Shown: positions 18,577 through 34,300 of the stretch, piece after piece
How the letters are laid out: each line of letters opens with the position of its first letter
How positions within the stretch are numbered: the stretch's first letter is position 1
Assembly: GCF_036320965.1 (NCBI RefSeq)
Contig: NC_092238.1
Location: 57,409,354-57,473,353 of the forward strand
Direction of reading: 5' to 3'
Length of the DNA stretch: 64,000 bases
Source: Panulirus ornatus
Taxonomy: Eukaryota > Arthropoda > Malacostraca > Decapoda > Palinuridae
Notes under the pieces: model-generated
Told to the model about the DNA's origin: nothing
Seen by the model: only the letters and a program-made list of their open reading frames with translations
The model's database searches: none
Made by a program: the position numbers and the translations under genes

Positions 18577-21128
18577 GACTTATACATATATACTCATGAA
18601 CATAATTCATACTCTCTGCCTTTATTCATTCCCATCGCCACCCCGCTAGACATGGAATAACAACACCCTCTCCCCTCATGTGTGCGAGGTAGCGCTAGGA
18701 AAAGACAACAAAGGCCCCATTAGTTCACACTCAGTCTCTAGCAGCCATGTAATAATGCACCGAAACCACAGCTCCCTTTCCACATCCAGGCCACACAGAA
18801 ACTTTCCATGGTTTACCCCAGACGCTTCACATGCCCCGGTTCAATCCATTGACAGCACGTCGACCCCGGTATACCACATCTTTCCAATTCACTCTATTCC
18901 TTGCACGCCTTCCATCCTCCTGCATGTTCAGGCCCAGATCACTCAAAATCTTTTTCACTCCATCTTTCCACATCCAATTTGGTCTCCCACTTCTCCTCGT
19001 TCCCTTCACCTCTGACACATATATCCTCTTGGTCAATCTTTCGTCACTCATTCTCTCCATGTGACCAAACCATTTCAAAGCACCCTCTTCTGCCCTCTCA
19101 ACCATACTCTTTTTATTACCACACATCTCTCTCACACTTACATTACTTACTCGATCAAACCAACTCACACAACTTATTGTGCTCAAACATCTCCTTTCCA
19201 GCACATCCGCCCTCCTGCGCACAACTCTATCCATAGCCCACGCCTCGCAACCATACAACATTGTTGGAACCACTATTCCTTCAAACATACCCATTTTTGC
19301 TTTCCGAGACAATGTTCTCGACTTCCACATATTCTTCAACGCTCCCATCTCTTTCGCCCCTTCCCCCACCCTATGATTCACTTCCGCTTCCATGGTTCCA
19401 TCCACTGCCAAATCCACTCCCAGATATCTAAAACATTCACTTCCTCCAGTTTTTCTCCATTAAAACTTACCTCCCAATTGACTTGTCCCTCAACCCTATT
19501 GTACCTAACAACCTTTCTCTTATTCACATTTACTCTCAGCTTTCTTCTTTCACACACTTTACCAAACTCAGTCACCAGCTTCTGCAGTTTCTCACACGAA
19601 TCACCCACCAGCGCTGTATCATCAGCGAACAGCAACTGAATTACTTCCTAAACTCTCTCATCCACAGCACACTGCATATTTGCCCCTCTTTCCAAAACAA
19701 TTGCATTCACCTCCCTAACAACACCATCAATAAACAAATTAAACAACAAAGGAGACATCACGCACCCGTGCCGCAAACCAACATTCACTGAGAACCAATC
19801 ACTATCCTCTCCTCCTACACGTACACATGCCTTACATACTCGATAAAAACTTTTCACTGCTTCTAACAACTTGCCCCCACACCATATACTTTTAATACCT
19901 TCCACAGAGCATCTCTATCAACTTTGTCATATGCCTTCTCCAGATCTATAAATGCTACATCTAAATCCATTTGCTTTTCTAAGTATTTCTAATATACATT
20001 CTTCAAAGGAAATACCTTATCCACACATCCTCTACCACTTATGAAACCACACTGCTCTTCCCAAATCTGATGCTGTATACATGCCTTCACCCTCTAAAAT
20101 AATACCCTCCCATATAATTTCCCGGAATACTCAAGAAACTTACACCTATGTAATTTTAGCGCTTACTTTTATCCTTTTTGCCTTTGTAAATGGCACGGCG
20201 CAAGCATTCCTCCAATCCTCAGGCACCTCACCATGAGTTATACATACATTAAATAACCTTATCAACCAGTCAACAATACAGTCATTCCCTTTTTTGATAA
20301 ATTCCACTGCAATACCATCCAAACTCGCTGCCTTGCCGGCTTTCATCTTCCGCAAAGCTTTTACTACCTCTTCTCTTTTTACCAAATCATTTTCCCTAAC
20401 CCTCTCACTTTGCACACCACCTCGACCAAAACACCCAACATCTGCCACTCTGTCATCAAATACATTCAACAAAAATTCAAAATATTCAATCCATCTCCTT
20501 CTTACATCACCACTTCTTGTTATTACCACCCCATTAGCCCCCTTCACTGATGTTCTCATTTGTTCCCTTGTCCTACGCACTTTATTTACCTCCTTCCAGA
20601 ACATCTTTCTATTCTCCCTAAAATTCAATGATACTCTCTCCCAACTCTCATTTGCCCTCTTTTTCGCCTCTTGCACCTTTCACTTGACCTCGTGCCTCTG
20701 TTTTTTTAATACATCTCCTAAATATTTGCATTATTTCCTTGCAAAAATCGTCCAAATGCCTCTCTCTTCTCTTTCACTCATAATCTTAGTTCTTCATCCC
20801 ATTACTCACTACCCTTTCTAATCTGCCCACCTCCCACGCTTCTCATGCCACAAGCATCTTTTGTATAAGCCATCACTGCCTCCCTAAATACATCCCATTC
20901 CTCCCCCTCTCCCCTTACGTCCTTTGGTCTCATCTTTTCCCATTCTGTACTCAGTCTTTCCTGATGCTTCCTCAAGCAAGTCTTCTTCCCAAGTTCACTT
21001 ACTCTCAAACTCTCTTCACCCCAACATTCTCTCTTCTTTTCTGAAATCCTCAACCAACCTTCACCTTCGCCGCCGGAAGATAATGATTAGACATCCTTCC
21101 AGTTGCACCTCTCAGCACATTAACATCT
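18336..21128 (-). pseudogene. LINE-A copy L4: old, long 3' UTR, 5'-truncated
   Basis: The tail at 18336 faces the tail of L3 across a short AT tract. The 3' UTR is the long form (18345-18840) and itself contains a (TA)n expansion at 18480-18567. C-terminal and RT blocks follow in broken frames: 19417-18827 ([12 protein letters not shown]), 19635-19378 ([14 protein letters not shown]) and 19905-19648 (VGLRHGCVMSPLLF). Fingers and linker are at 20676-20146, and part of the endonuclease end at 21053-20802. The copy stops at the codons for NVL near 21128 against (TA)n. It is more diverged than L6-L8. Confidence 0.88.
18480..18567. repeat. (TA)n expansion inside the L4 3' UTR
   Basis: AT dinucleotides interrupt the 3' UTR between the CATACATAACTATACATC and CACACACAGACTTATACA parts. 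The same place in other long-form copies has only a few TATATA units. Confidence 0.9.
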
Positions 21129-21156
21129 AATATATATATGTATGTATATATATATG

Positions 21157-21207
<51 letters not shown>
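21129..21207. repeat. (TA)n microsatellite
   Basis: AT/GTAT dinucleotides between the broken 5' end of L4 and the head of SINE-A copy S1. Confidence 0.95.
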
Positions 21208-24270
<3,063 letters not shown>

Positions 24271-24277
24271 ATATATA

Positions 24278-24281
<4 letters not shown>

Positions 24282-24308
<27 letters not shown>

Positions 24309-24497
24309 ATACTTTGTCGCTGTCTCCCGCGTTTGCGAGGTAGCGCAAGGAAACAGACGAAAGAAATGGCCCAACCCCCCCCCCCCCATACACATGTACA
24401 TACACACGTCCACACACGCAAATATACATACCTACACAGCTTTCCATGGTTTACCCCAGACGCTTCACATGCCTTGCTTCAATCCACTGACAGCACG
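24282..24497 (-). other. 3' UTR and tail of LINE-A copy L6
   Basis: On the minus strand, the stop of the L6 ORF is followed by about 165 nt of short-form 3' UTR. It ends with the hairpin CTACCTCGCAAACGCGGGAG, then GACAGCGACAAAGTAT and about 25 A residues up to 24282, where (AT)n begins. The hairpin pairs CTCGC with GCGGG around AAAC. In non-LTR elements such 3' ends are typically what the RT recognises; that role here is inferred. Confidence 0.85.
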
Positions 24498-27494
24498 TCA
24501 ACCCCAGTATACCACATGACTCCAATTCACTCTATTTCTTGCCCTCCTTTCACCCTCCTGCATGTTCAGGCCCCGATCACACAAAATCTTTTTCACTCCA
24601 TCTTTCCACCTCCAATTTGGTCTCCCTCTTCTCCTCGTTCCCTCCACCTCCGACACATATATCCTCTTGGTCAATCTCTCCTCACTCATTCTCTCCATGT
24701 GCCCAAACCATTTCAAAACACCCTCTTCTGCTCTCTCAACCACGCTCTTTTTATTTCCACACATCTCTCTTACCCTTACGTTACTTACTCGATCAAACCA
24801 CCTCACACCACACATTGTCCTCAAACATCTCATTTCCAGCACATCCATCCTCCTGCGCACATCTCTATCCATAGCCCACGCCTCGCAACCATACAGCATT
24901 GTTGGAACCACTATTCCCTCAAACATACCCATTTTTGCTTTCCGAGATAATGTTCTCGACTTCCACACATTTTTCAAGGCTCCCAAAATTTTCGCCCCCT
25001 CCCCCACCCTATGATCCACTTCCGCTTCCATGGTTCCATCCGCTGACAGATCCACTCCCAGATATCTAAAACACTTCACTTCCTCCAGTTTTTCTCCATT
25101 CAAACTCACCTCCCAATTGACTTGACCCTCACCCCTACTGTACCTAATAACCTTGCTCTTATTCACATTTACTCTCAACTTTCTTCTTCCACACACTTTA
25201 CCAAACTCAGTCACCAGCTTCTGCAGTTTCTCACATGAATCAGCCACCAGCGCTGTATCATCAGCGAACAACAATTGACTCACTTCCCAAGCTCTCTCAT
25301 CCCCAACAGACTTCATACTTGCCCCTCTTTCCAGGACTCTTGCATTTACCTCCTTTACAACCCCATCCATAAACAAATTAAACAACCATGGAGACATCAC
25401 ACACCCCTGCCGCAAACCTACATTCACTGAGAACCAATCACTTTCCTCTCTTCCTACACGTACACATGCCTTACATCCTCGATAAAAACTTTTCACTGCT
25501 TCTAACAACTTGCCTCCCACACCATATATTCTTAATACCTTCCACAGAGCATCTCTATCAACTCTATCATATGCCTTCTCCAGATCCATAAATGCTACAT
25601 ACAAATCCATTTGCTTTTCTAAGTATTTCTCACATACATTCTTCAAAGCAAACACCTGATCCACACATCCTCTACCACTTCTGAAACCGCACTGCTCTTC
25701 CCCAATCTGATGCTCTGTACATGCCTTCACCCTCTCAATCAATACCCTCCCATATAATTTACCAGGAATACTCAACAAACTTATACCTCTGTAATTTGAG
25801 CACTCACTCTTATCCCCTTTGCCTTTGTACAATGGCACTATGCACGCATTCCGCCAATCCTCAGGCACCTCACCATGAGTCATACATACAGTAAATAACC
25901 TTACCAACCAGTCAACAATACAGTCACCCCCTTTCTTAATAAATTCCACTGCAATACCATCCAAACCTGCTGCCTTGCTGGCTTTCATCTTCCGCAAAGC
26001 TTTTACTACCTCTTCTCTGTTTACCAAATCATTTTCCCTAACCCTCTCACTTTGCACACCACCTCGACCAAAACACCCTATATCTGCCACTCTGTCATCA
26101 GACACATTCAACAAACCTTCAAAATACTCATTCCATCTCCTTCTCACATCACCGCTACTTGTTATCACCTCCCCATTTACGCCCTTCACTGAAGTTCCCA
26201 TTTGCTCCCTTGTCTTACGCACCCTATTTACCTCCTTCCAGAACATCTTTTTATTCTCCCTAAAATTTACTGATAGTCTCTCACCCCAACTCTCATTTGC
26301 CCTTTTTTTCACCTCTTGCACCTTTCTCTTGACCTCCTGTCTCTTTCTTTTATACTTCTCCCACTCAATTGCATTTTTTCCCTGCAAAAATCGTCCAAAT
26401 GCCTCTCTCTTCTCTTTCACTAATACTCTTACTTCTTCATCCCACCACACACTACCCTTTCTAAACAGCCCACCTCCCACTCTTCTCATGCCACAAGCAT
26501 CTTTTGCGCAATCCATCACTGATTCCCTAAATACATCCCATTCCTCCCCGACTCCCCTTACTTCCATTGTTCTCACCTTTTTCCATTCTGTACACAGTCT
26601 CTCCTGGTACTTCCCCACACAGGTCTCCTTCCCAAGCTCACTTACTCTCACCACCTTCTTCACCCCAACATTCACTCCTCTTTTCTGAAAACCCATACAA
26701 ATCTTCACCTTAGCCTCCACAAGATAATGATCAGACATCCCTCCAGTTGCACCTCTCAGCACATTAACATCCAAAAGTCTCTCTTTCGCACGCCTGTCAA
26801 TTAACACGTAATCCAATAACGCTCTCTGGCCATCTCTCCTACTTACATAAGTATACTTATGTATATCTCGCTTTTTAAACCAGGTATTCCCAATCATCAG
26901 TCCTTTTTCAGCACATAAATCTACAAGCTCTTCACCATTTCCATTTACAACACTGAACACCCCATGCATACCAATTATTCCCTCAACTGCCACATTACTC
27001 ACCTTTGCATTCAAATCACCCATCACTATAACCCGGTCTCGTGCATCAAAACCGCTAACACACTCATTCAGCTGCTCCCAAAACACTTGCCTCTCATGAT
27101 CTTTCTTCTCATGCCCAGGTGCATATGCACCAATAATCACCCACCTCTCTCCTTCAACTTTCAATTTTACCCATATTAATCGAGAATTTACTTTCTTACA
27201 TTCTATCACATACTCCCACAACTCCTGTTTCAGGAGTATTGCTACTCCTTCCCTTGCTCTTGTCCTCTCACTAACCCCTGACTTCACTCCCCAGACATTT
27301 CCAAACCACTCTTCCCCTTTACCCTTGAGCTTCGTTTCACTCAGAGCCAAAACATCCAGGTTCCTTTCCTCAAACATACTACCTATCTCTCCTTTTTTCA
27401 CATCTTGGTTACATCCACACACATTTAGGCACCCCACTCTGAGCCTTCGAGGAGGATGATCACTCCCCGCGTGACTCCTTCTTCTGTTTCCCAT
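24498..27494 (-). CDS. LINE-A polyprotein, intact copy L6 (endonuclease plus reverse transcriptase)
   Basis: This single open frame of 998 codons is the only full-length LINE-A ORF in the window. Residues 17-260 are an APE-type endonuclease, with LNVCGCN (N24), LSETKL (E53), [15 protein letters not shown] (D160, N162), LLDYVLIDRR and SDHYL (D255, H256). A basic linker (about 350-430) precedes the RT: AAGLDGI (508-514), VPLYKGKGD, NYRGISLLS, motif A FMDLEKAYDRV (D637), motif [21 protein letters not shown], motif C LLFADD (D745, D746), NKSKVIRY and YLGVDL. The C-terminal region has YGCEAWAM and [15 protein letters not shown]. Catalytic residues are all present, so it could be active. There is no ORF1. 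The single-ORF layout suggests the RTE-like group, to be tested by phylogeny. The ATG lies 119 nt from the element's 5' end. Confidence 0.93.
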   Translation of the reverse strand: MGNRRRSHAGSDHPPRRLRVGCLNVCGCNQDVKKGEIGSMFEERNLDVLALSETKLKGKGEEWFGNVWGVKSGVSERTRAREGVAILLKQELWEYVIECKKVNSRLIWVKLKVEGERWVIIGAYAPGHEKKDHERQVFWEQLNECVSGFDARDRVIVMGDLNAKVSNVAVEGIIGMHGVFSVVNGNGEELVDLCAEKGLMIGNTWFKKRDIHKYTYVSRRDGQRALLDYVLIDRRAKERLLDVNVLRGATGGMSDHYLVEAKVKICMGFQKRGVNVGVKKVVRVSELGKETCVGKYQERLCTEWKKVRTMEVRGVGEEWDVFRESVMDCAKDACGMRRVGGGLFRKGSVWWDEEVRVLVKEKREAFGRFLQGKNAIEWEKYKRKRQEVKRKVQEVKKRANESWGERLSVNFRENKKMFWKEVNRVRKTREQMGTSVKGVNGEVITSSGDVRRRWNEYFEGLLNVSDDRVADIGCFGRGGVQSERVRENDLVNREEVVKALRKMKASKAAGLDGIAVEFIKKGGDCIVDWLVRLFTVCMTHGEVPEDWRNACIVPLYKGKGDKSECSNYRGISLLSIPGKLYGRVLIERVKACTEHQIGEEQCGFRSGRGCVDQVFALKNVCEKYLEKQMDLYVAFMDLEKAYDRVDRDALWKVLRIYGVGGKLLEAVKSFYRGCKACVRVGREESDWFSVNVGLRQGCVMSPWLFNLFMDGVVKEVNARVLERGASMKSVGDERAWEVSQLLFADDTALVADSCEKLQKLVTEFGKVCGRRKLRVNVNKSKVIRYSRGEGQVNWEVSLNGEKLEEVKCFRYLGVDLSADGTMEAEVDHRVGEGAKILGALKNVWKSRTLSRKAKMGMFEGIVVPTMLYGCEAWAMDRDVRRRMDVLEMRCLRTMCGVRWFDRVSNVRVREMCGNKKSVVERAEEGVLKWFGHMERMSEERLTKRIYVSEVEGTRRRGRPNWRWKDGVKKILCDRGLNMQEGERRARNRVNWSHVVYWG

Positions 27495-27613
27495 TTTAGA
27501 AAGTTAATACAAGGAGGGGAGGATTTCCGGCCCCCCGCTCCCGTCCCCTCTAGTCGCTTTCTACGACACGCGAGGAATACGTGGAAAGTATTCTTTCACC
27601 CCTATCCCCAGGG
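27495..27613 (-). promoter_or_regulatory. LINE-A L6 5' UTR, shared with SINE-A head
   Basis: The minus strand starts CCCTGGGGATAGGGGTGAAA and runs 119 nt to the ATG. It can form stems CCCT/AGGG, GAATAC/GTATTC (7-nt loop) and GTCG/CGAC. The same ~105 nt form the head of the SINE-A copies. An internal promoter or a structured 5' RNA would be expected here for a non-LTR element, but no known promoter box or ribozyme core was recognised. Confidence 0.6.
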
Positions 27614-27632
27614 ATAATATACATATATATAT

Positions 27633-27663
<31 letters not shown>

Positions 27664-27753
27664 TATGCACATACACACACACACACACACATACATATAT
27701 ATACATATGAAAAATGTAAGAACAATTTAGAAACAAACTTTTAGCTTGAAATG

Positions 27754-27831
<78 letters not shown>
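27614..27831. repeat. Spacer of the LINE-A tandem array: CA-rich, unique 45 bp, (TA)n
   Basis: Two (CA)n runs with ATATGCACAT between them are followed by about 45 bp of non-repeat DNA (GAAAAATGTAAGAACAATTT onward, ending GCTTGAAATGC). A (TA)n tract then leads to the tail of L7. The same spacer recurs at 31154-31358 and, without its right end, at 34680-34822. Confidence 0.9.
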
Positions 27832-27850
<19 letters not shown>

Positions 27851-30800
27851 TATACTTTGTCGCTGTCTCCCGCGTTTGCGAGGTAGCGCAAGGAAACAGA
27901 CGAAAGAAATGGCCCAACCCCCCCCCCATACACATTTACATACACACGTCCACACACGCAAATATACATACCTACACAGCTTTCCATGGTTTACCCCAGA
28001 CGCTTCACATGCCTTGCTTCAATCCACTGACAGCACGTCAACCCCTGTATACCACATGACTCCAATTCACTCTATTTCTTGCCCTCCTTTCACCCTCCTG
28101 CATGTTCAGGCCCCGATCACACAAAATCTTTTTCACTCCATCTTTCCACCTCCAATTTGGTCTCCCTCTTCTCCTCGTTCCCTCCACCTCCGACACATAT
28201 ATCCTCTTGGTCAATCTCTCCTCACTCATTCTCTCCATGTGCCCAAACCATTTCAAAACACCCTCTTCTGCTCTCTCAACCACGCTCTTTTTATTTCAAC
28301 ACATCTCTCTTACCCTTACGTTACTTACTCGATCAAACTACCTCACACCACACATTGTCCTCAAACATCTCATTTCCAGCACATCCATCCTCCTGCGCAC
28401 ATCTCTATCCATAGCCCACGCCTCGCAACCATACAACATTGTTGGAACCACTATTCCCTCAAACATACCCATTTTTGCTTTCCGAGATAATGTTCTCGAC
28501 TTCCACACATTTTTCAAGGCTCCCAGAATTTTCGCCCCCTCCCCCACCCAATGATCCACTTCCGCTTCCATGGTTCCATCCGCTGACAGATCCACTCCCA
28601 GATATCTAAAACACTTCACTTCCTCCAGTTTTTCTCCAATCAAACTCACCTCCCAATTGACTTGACCCTCACCCCTACTGTACCTAATAACCTTGCTCTT
28701 ATTCACATTTACTCTCAACTTTCTTCTTCCACACACTTTACCAAACTCAGTCACCAGCTTCTGCAGTTTCTCACACGAATCAGCCACCAGCGCTGTATCA
28801 TCAGCGAACAACAACTGACTCACTTCCCAAGCTCTCTCATCCCCAACAGACTTCATACTTGCCCCTCTTTCCAGGACTCTTGCATTTACCTCCCTTACAA
28901 CCCCATCCATAAACAAATTAAACAACCATGGAGACATCACACACCCCTGCCGCAAACCTACATTCACTGAGAACCAATCACTTTCCTCTCTTCCTACACG
29001 CACACATGCCTTACATCCTCGATAAAAACTTTTCACTGCTTCTAACAACTTGCCTCCCACACCATATATTCTTAATACCTTCCACAGAGCATCTCTATCA
29101 ACTCTATCATATGCCTTCTCCAGATCCATAAATGCTACATACAAATCCATTTGCTTTTCTAAGTATTTCTCACATACATTCTTCAAAGCAAACACCTGAT
29201 CCACACATCCTCTACCACTTCTGAAACCGCACTGCTCTTCCCCAATCTGATGCTCTGTACATGCCTTCACCCTCTCAATCAATACCCTCCCATATAATTT
29301 ACCAGGAATACTCAACAAACTTATACCTCTGTAATTTGAGCACTCACTCTTATCCCCTTTGCCTTTGTACAATGGCACTATGCACGCATTCCGCCAATCC
29401 TCAGGCACCTCACCATGAGTCATACATACAGTAAATAACCTTACCAACCTGTCAACAATACAGTCACCCCCTTTCTTAATAAATTCCACTGCAATACCAT
29501 CCAAACCTGCTGCCTTGCCGGCTTTCATCTTCCGCAAAGCTTTTACTACCTCTTCTCTGTTTACCAAATCATTTTCCCTAACCCTCTCACTTTGCACACC
29601 ACCTCGACCAAAACACCCTATATCTGCCACTCTGTCATCAGACACATTCAACAAACCTTCAAAATACTCATTCCATCTCCTTCTCACATCACCGCTACTT
29701 GTTATCACCTCCCCATTTACGCCCTTCACTGAAGTTCCCATTTGCTCCCTTGTCTTACGCACCCTATTTACCTCCTTCCAGAACATCTTTTTATTCTCCC
29801 TAAAATTTACTGATAGTCTCTCACCCCAACTCTCATTTGCCCTTTTTTTCACCTCTTGCACCTTTCTCTTGACCTCCTGTCTCTTTCTTTTATACTTCTC
29901 CCACTCAATTGCATTTTTTCCCTGCAAAAATCGTCCAAATGCCTCTCTCTTCTCTTTCACTAATACTCTTACTTCTTCATCCCACCACACACTACCCTTT
30001 CTAAACAGCCCACCTCCCACTCTTCTCATGCCACAAGCATCTTTTGCGCAATCCATCACTGATTCCCTAAATACATCCCATTCCTCCCCGACTCCCCTTA
30101 CTTCCATTGTTCTCACCTTTTTCCATTCTGTACACAGTCTCTCCTGGTACTTCCCCACACAGGTCTCCTTCCCAAGCTCACTTACTCTCACCACCTTCTT
30201 CACCCCAACATTCACTCCTCTTTTCTGAAAACCCATACAAATCTTCACCTTAGCCTCCACAAGATAATGATCAGACATCCCTCCAGTTGCACCTCTCAGC
30301 ACATTAACATCCAAAAGTCTCTCTTTCGCACGCCTGTCAATTAACACGTAATCCAATAACGCTCTCTGGCCATCTCTCCTACTTACATAAGTATACTTAT
30401 GTATATCTCGCTTTTTAAACCAGGTATTCCCAATCATCAGTCCTTTTTCAGCACATAAATCTACAAGCTCTTCACCATTTCCATTTACAACACTGAACAC
30501 CCCATGCATACCAATTATTCCCTCAACTGCCACATTACTCACCTTTGCATTCAAATCACCCATCACTATAACCCGGTCTCGTGCATCAAAACCGCTAACA
30601 CACTCATTTAGCTGCTCCCAAAACACTTGCCTCTCATGATCTTTCTTCTCATGCCCAGGTGCATATGCACCAATAATCACCCACCTCTCTCCTTCAACTT
30701 TCAATTTTACCCATATTAATCGAGAATTTACTTTCTTACATTCTATCACATACTCCCACAACTCCTGTTTCAGGAGTATTGCTACTCCTTCCCTTGCTCT

Positions 30801-31153
30801 TGTCCTCTCACTAACCCCTGACTTCACTCCCCAGACATTTCCAAACCACTCTTCCCCTTTACCCTTGAGCTTCGTTTCACTCAGAGCCAAAACATCCAGG
30901 TTCCTTTCCTCAAACATACTACCTATCTCTCCTTTTTTCACATCTTGGTTACATCCACACACATTTAGGCACCCCACTCTGAGCCTTCGAGGAGGATGAT
31001 CACTCCCCGCGTGACTCCTTCTTCTGTTTCCCATTTTAGAAAGTTAATACAAGGAGGGGAGGATTTCCGGCCCCCCGCTCCCGTCCCCTCTAGTCGCTTT
31101 CTACGACACGCGAGGAATACGTGGAAAGTATTCTTTCACCCCTATCCCCAGGG
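27832..31153 (-). pseudogene. LINE-A copy L7: full length, two late stops, mosaic of L6 and L8
   Basis: Head (31153) to tail (27832) complete. The ORF is open from 31034 for 898 codons, then W899 is TAG (28338-28340) and G913 is TGA (28296-28298). The downstream frame reopens to the normal end (28283-28038). All endonuclease and RT catalytic blocks are present, but the C-terminal region would be lost. Its 5' two-thirds share derived changes with L6 (E114, V349, T535). Its 3' part shares derived changes with L8 (W829, the TGA at 913, several silent sites and 3' UTR sites). The switch lies between about 29010 and 29428. Confidence 0.92.
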
Positions 31154-31174
31154 ATAATATACATATATATATAT

Positions 31175-31205
<31 letters not shown>

Positions 31206-31295
31206 TATGCACATACACACACACACACACACATACATATATATACATATGAAAAATGTAAGAACAATTTAGAAACAAACTTTTAGCTTGAAATG

Positions 31296-31358
<63 letters not shown>
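31154..31358. repeat. Array spacer, second copy
   Basis: CA-rich runs, the same 45-bp non-repeat block and (TA)n, near identical to 27614-27831 but with a shorter (TA)n. Confidence 0.9.
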
Positions 31359-31376
<18 letters not shown>

Positions 31377-34300
31377 TATACTTTGTCGCTGTCTCCCGCG
31401 TTTGCGAGGTAGCGCAAGGAAACAGACGAAAGAAATGGCCCAACCCCCCCCCCATACACATTTACATACACACGTCCACACACGCAAATATACATACCTA
31501 CACAGCTTTCCATGGTTTACCCCAGACGCTTCACATGCCTTGCTTCAATCCACTGACAGCACGTCAACCCCTGTATACCACATGACTCCAATTCACTCTA
31601 TTTCTTGCCCTCCTTTCACCCTCCTGCATGTTCAGGCCCCGATCACACAAAATCTTTTTCACTCCATCTTTCCACCTCCAATTTGGTCTCCCTCTTCTCC
31701 TCGTTCCCTCCACCTCCGACACATATATCCTCTTGGTCAATCTCTCCTCACTCATTCTCTCCATGTGCCCAAACCATTTCAAAACACCCTCTTCTGCTCT
31801 CTCAACCACGCTCTTTTTATTTCAACACATCTCTCTTACCCTTACGTTACTTACTCGATCAAACCACCTCACACCACACATTGTCCTCAAACATCTCATT
31901 TCCAGCACATCCATCCTCCTGCGCACATCTCTATCCATAGCCCACGCCTCGCAACCATACAACATTGTTGGAACCACTATTCCCTCAAACATACCCATTT
32001 TTGCTTTCCGAGATAATGTTCTCGACTTCCACACATTTTTCAAGGCTCCCAGAATTTTCGCCCCCTCCCCCACCCAATGATCCACTTCCGCTTCCATGGT
32101 TCCATCCGCTGACAGATCCACTCCCAGATATCTAAAACACTTCACTTCCTCCAGTTTTTCTCCATTCAAACTCACCTCCCAATTGACTTGACCCTCACCC
32201 CTACTGTACCTAATAACCTTGCTCTTATTCACATTTACTCTCAACTTTCTTCTTCCACACACTTTACCAAACTCAGTCACCAGCTTCTGCAGTTTCTCAC
32301 ACGAATCAGCCACCAGCGCTGTATCATCAGCGAACAACAACTGACTCACTTCCCAAGCTCTCTCATCCCCAACAGACTTCATACTTGCCCCTCTTTCCAG
32401 GACTCTTGCATTTACCTCCCTTACAACCCCATCCATAAACAAATTAAACAACCATGGAGACATCACACACCCCTGCCGCAAACCTACATTCACTGAGAAC
32501 CAATCACTTTCCTCTCTTCCTACACGCACACATGCCTTACATCCTCGATAAAAACTTTTCACTGCTTCTAACAACTTGCCTCCCACACCATATATTCTTA
32601 ATACCTTCCACAGAGCATCTCTATCAACTCTATCATATGCCTTCTCCAGATCCATAAATGCTACATACAAATCCATTTGCTTTTCTAAGTATTTCTCACA
32701 TACATTCTTCAAAGCAAACACCTGATCCACACATCCTCTACCACTTCTGAAACCGCACTGCTCTTCCCCAATCTGATGCTCTGTACATGCCTTCACCCTC
32801 TCAATCAATACCCTCCCATATAATTTACCAGGAATACTCAACAAACTTATACCTCTGTAATTTGAGCACTCACTCTTATCCCCTTTGCCTTTGTACAATG
32901 GCACTATGCACGCATTCCGCCAATCCTCAGGCACCTCACCATGAGTCATACATACATTAAATAACCTTACCAACCAGTCAACAATACAGTCACCCCCTTT
33001 CTTAATAAATTCCACTGCAATACCATCCAAACCTGCTGCCTTGCCGGCTTTCATCTTCCGCAAAGCTTTTACTACCTCTTCTCTGTTTACCAAATCATTT
33101 TCCCTAACCCTCTCACTTTGCACACCACCTCGACCAAAACACCCTATATCTGCCACTCTGTCATCAGACACATTCAACAAACCTTCAAAATACTCATTCC
33201 ATCTCCTTCTCACATCACCGCTACTTGTTATCACCTCCCCATTTACGCCCTTCACTGAAGTTCCCATTTGCTCCCTTGTCTTACGCACCCTATTTACCTC
33301 CTTCCAGAACATCTTTTTATTCTCCCTAAAATTTACTGATAGTCTCTCACCCCAACTCTCATTTGCCCTTTTTTTCACCTCTTGCACCTTTCTCTTGACC
33401 TCCTGTCTCTTTCTTTTATACTTCTCCCACTCAATTGCATTTTTTCCCTGCAAAAATCGTCCAAATGCCTCTCTCTTCTCTTTCACTAATACTCTTACTT
33501 CTTCATCCCACCACTCACTACCCTTTCTAAACAGCCCACCTCCCACTCTTCTCATGCCACAAGCATCTTTTGCGCAATCCATCACTGATTCCCTAAATAC
33601 ATCCCATTCCTCCCCCACTCCCCTTACTTCCATTGTTCTCACCTTTTTCCATTCTGTACACAGTCTCTCCTGGTACTTCCCCACACAGGTCTCCTTCCCA
33701 AGCTCACTTACTCTCACCACCTTCTTCACCCCAACATTCACTCCTCTTTTCTGAAAACCCATACTAATCTTCACCTTAGCCTCCACAAGATAATGATCAG
33801 ACATCCCTCCAGTTGCACCTCTCAGCACATTAACATCCAAAAGTCTCTCTTTCGCACGCCTGTCAATTAACACGTAATCCAATAACGCTCTCTGGCCATC
33901 TCTCCTACTTACATAAGTATACTTATGTATATCTCGCTTTTTAAACCAGGTATTCCCAATCATCAGTCCTTTTTCAGCACATAAATCTACAAGCTCTTCA
34001 CCATTTCCATTTACAACACTGAACACCCCATGCATACCAATTATTCCCTCAACTGCCACATTACTCACCTTTGCATTCAAATCACCCATCACTATAACCC
34101 GGTCTCGTGCATCAAAACCGCTAACACACTCATTTAGCTGCTCCCAAAACACTTGCCTCTCATGATCTTTCTTCTCATGCCCAGGTGCATATGCACCAAT
34201 AATCACCCACCTCTCTCCATCAACTTTCAATTTTACCCATATTAATCGAGAATTTACTTTCTTACATTCTATGACATACTCCCACAACTCCTGTTTCAGG

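Noticed and set aside
25975..26688. Long antisense frames within LINE-A (237 codons at 25975, 29515, 33041; others of 67-204 codons)
   Set aside because: They recur at identical places in each copy, opposite the ORF, with Ser/Phe/Pro-rich low-complexity products. Codon bias of the real strand explains their openness.
27495..27613. Self-cleaving HDV-like ribozyme at the LINE-A 5' end
   Set aside because: Such ribozymes occur at 5' ends of some non-LTR elements and the region is structured, but I could not assemble the nested double pseudoknot or a catalytic C in register.
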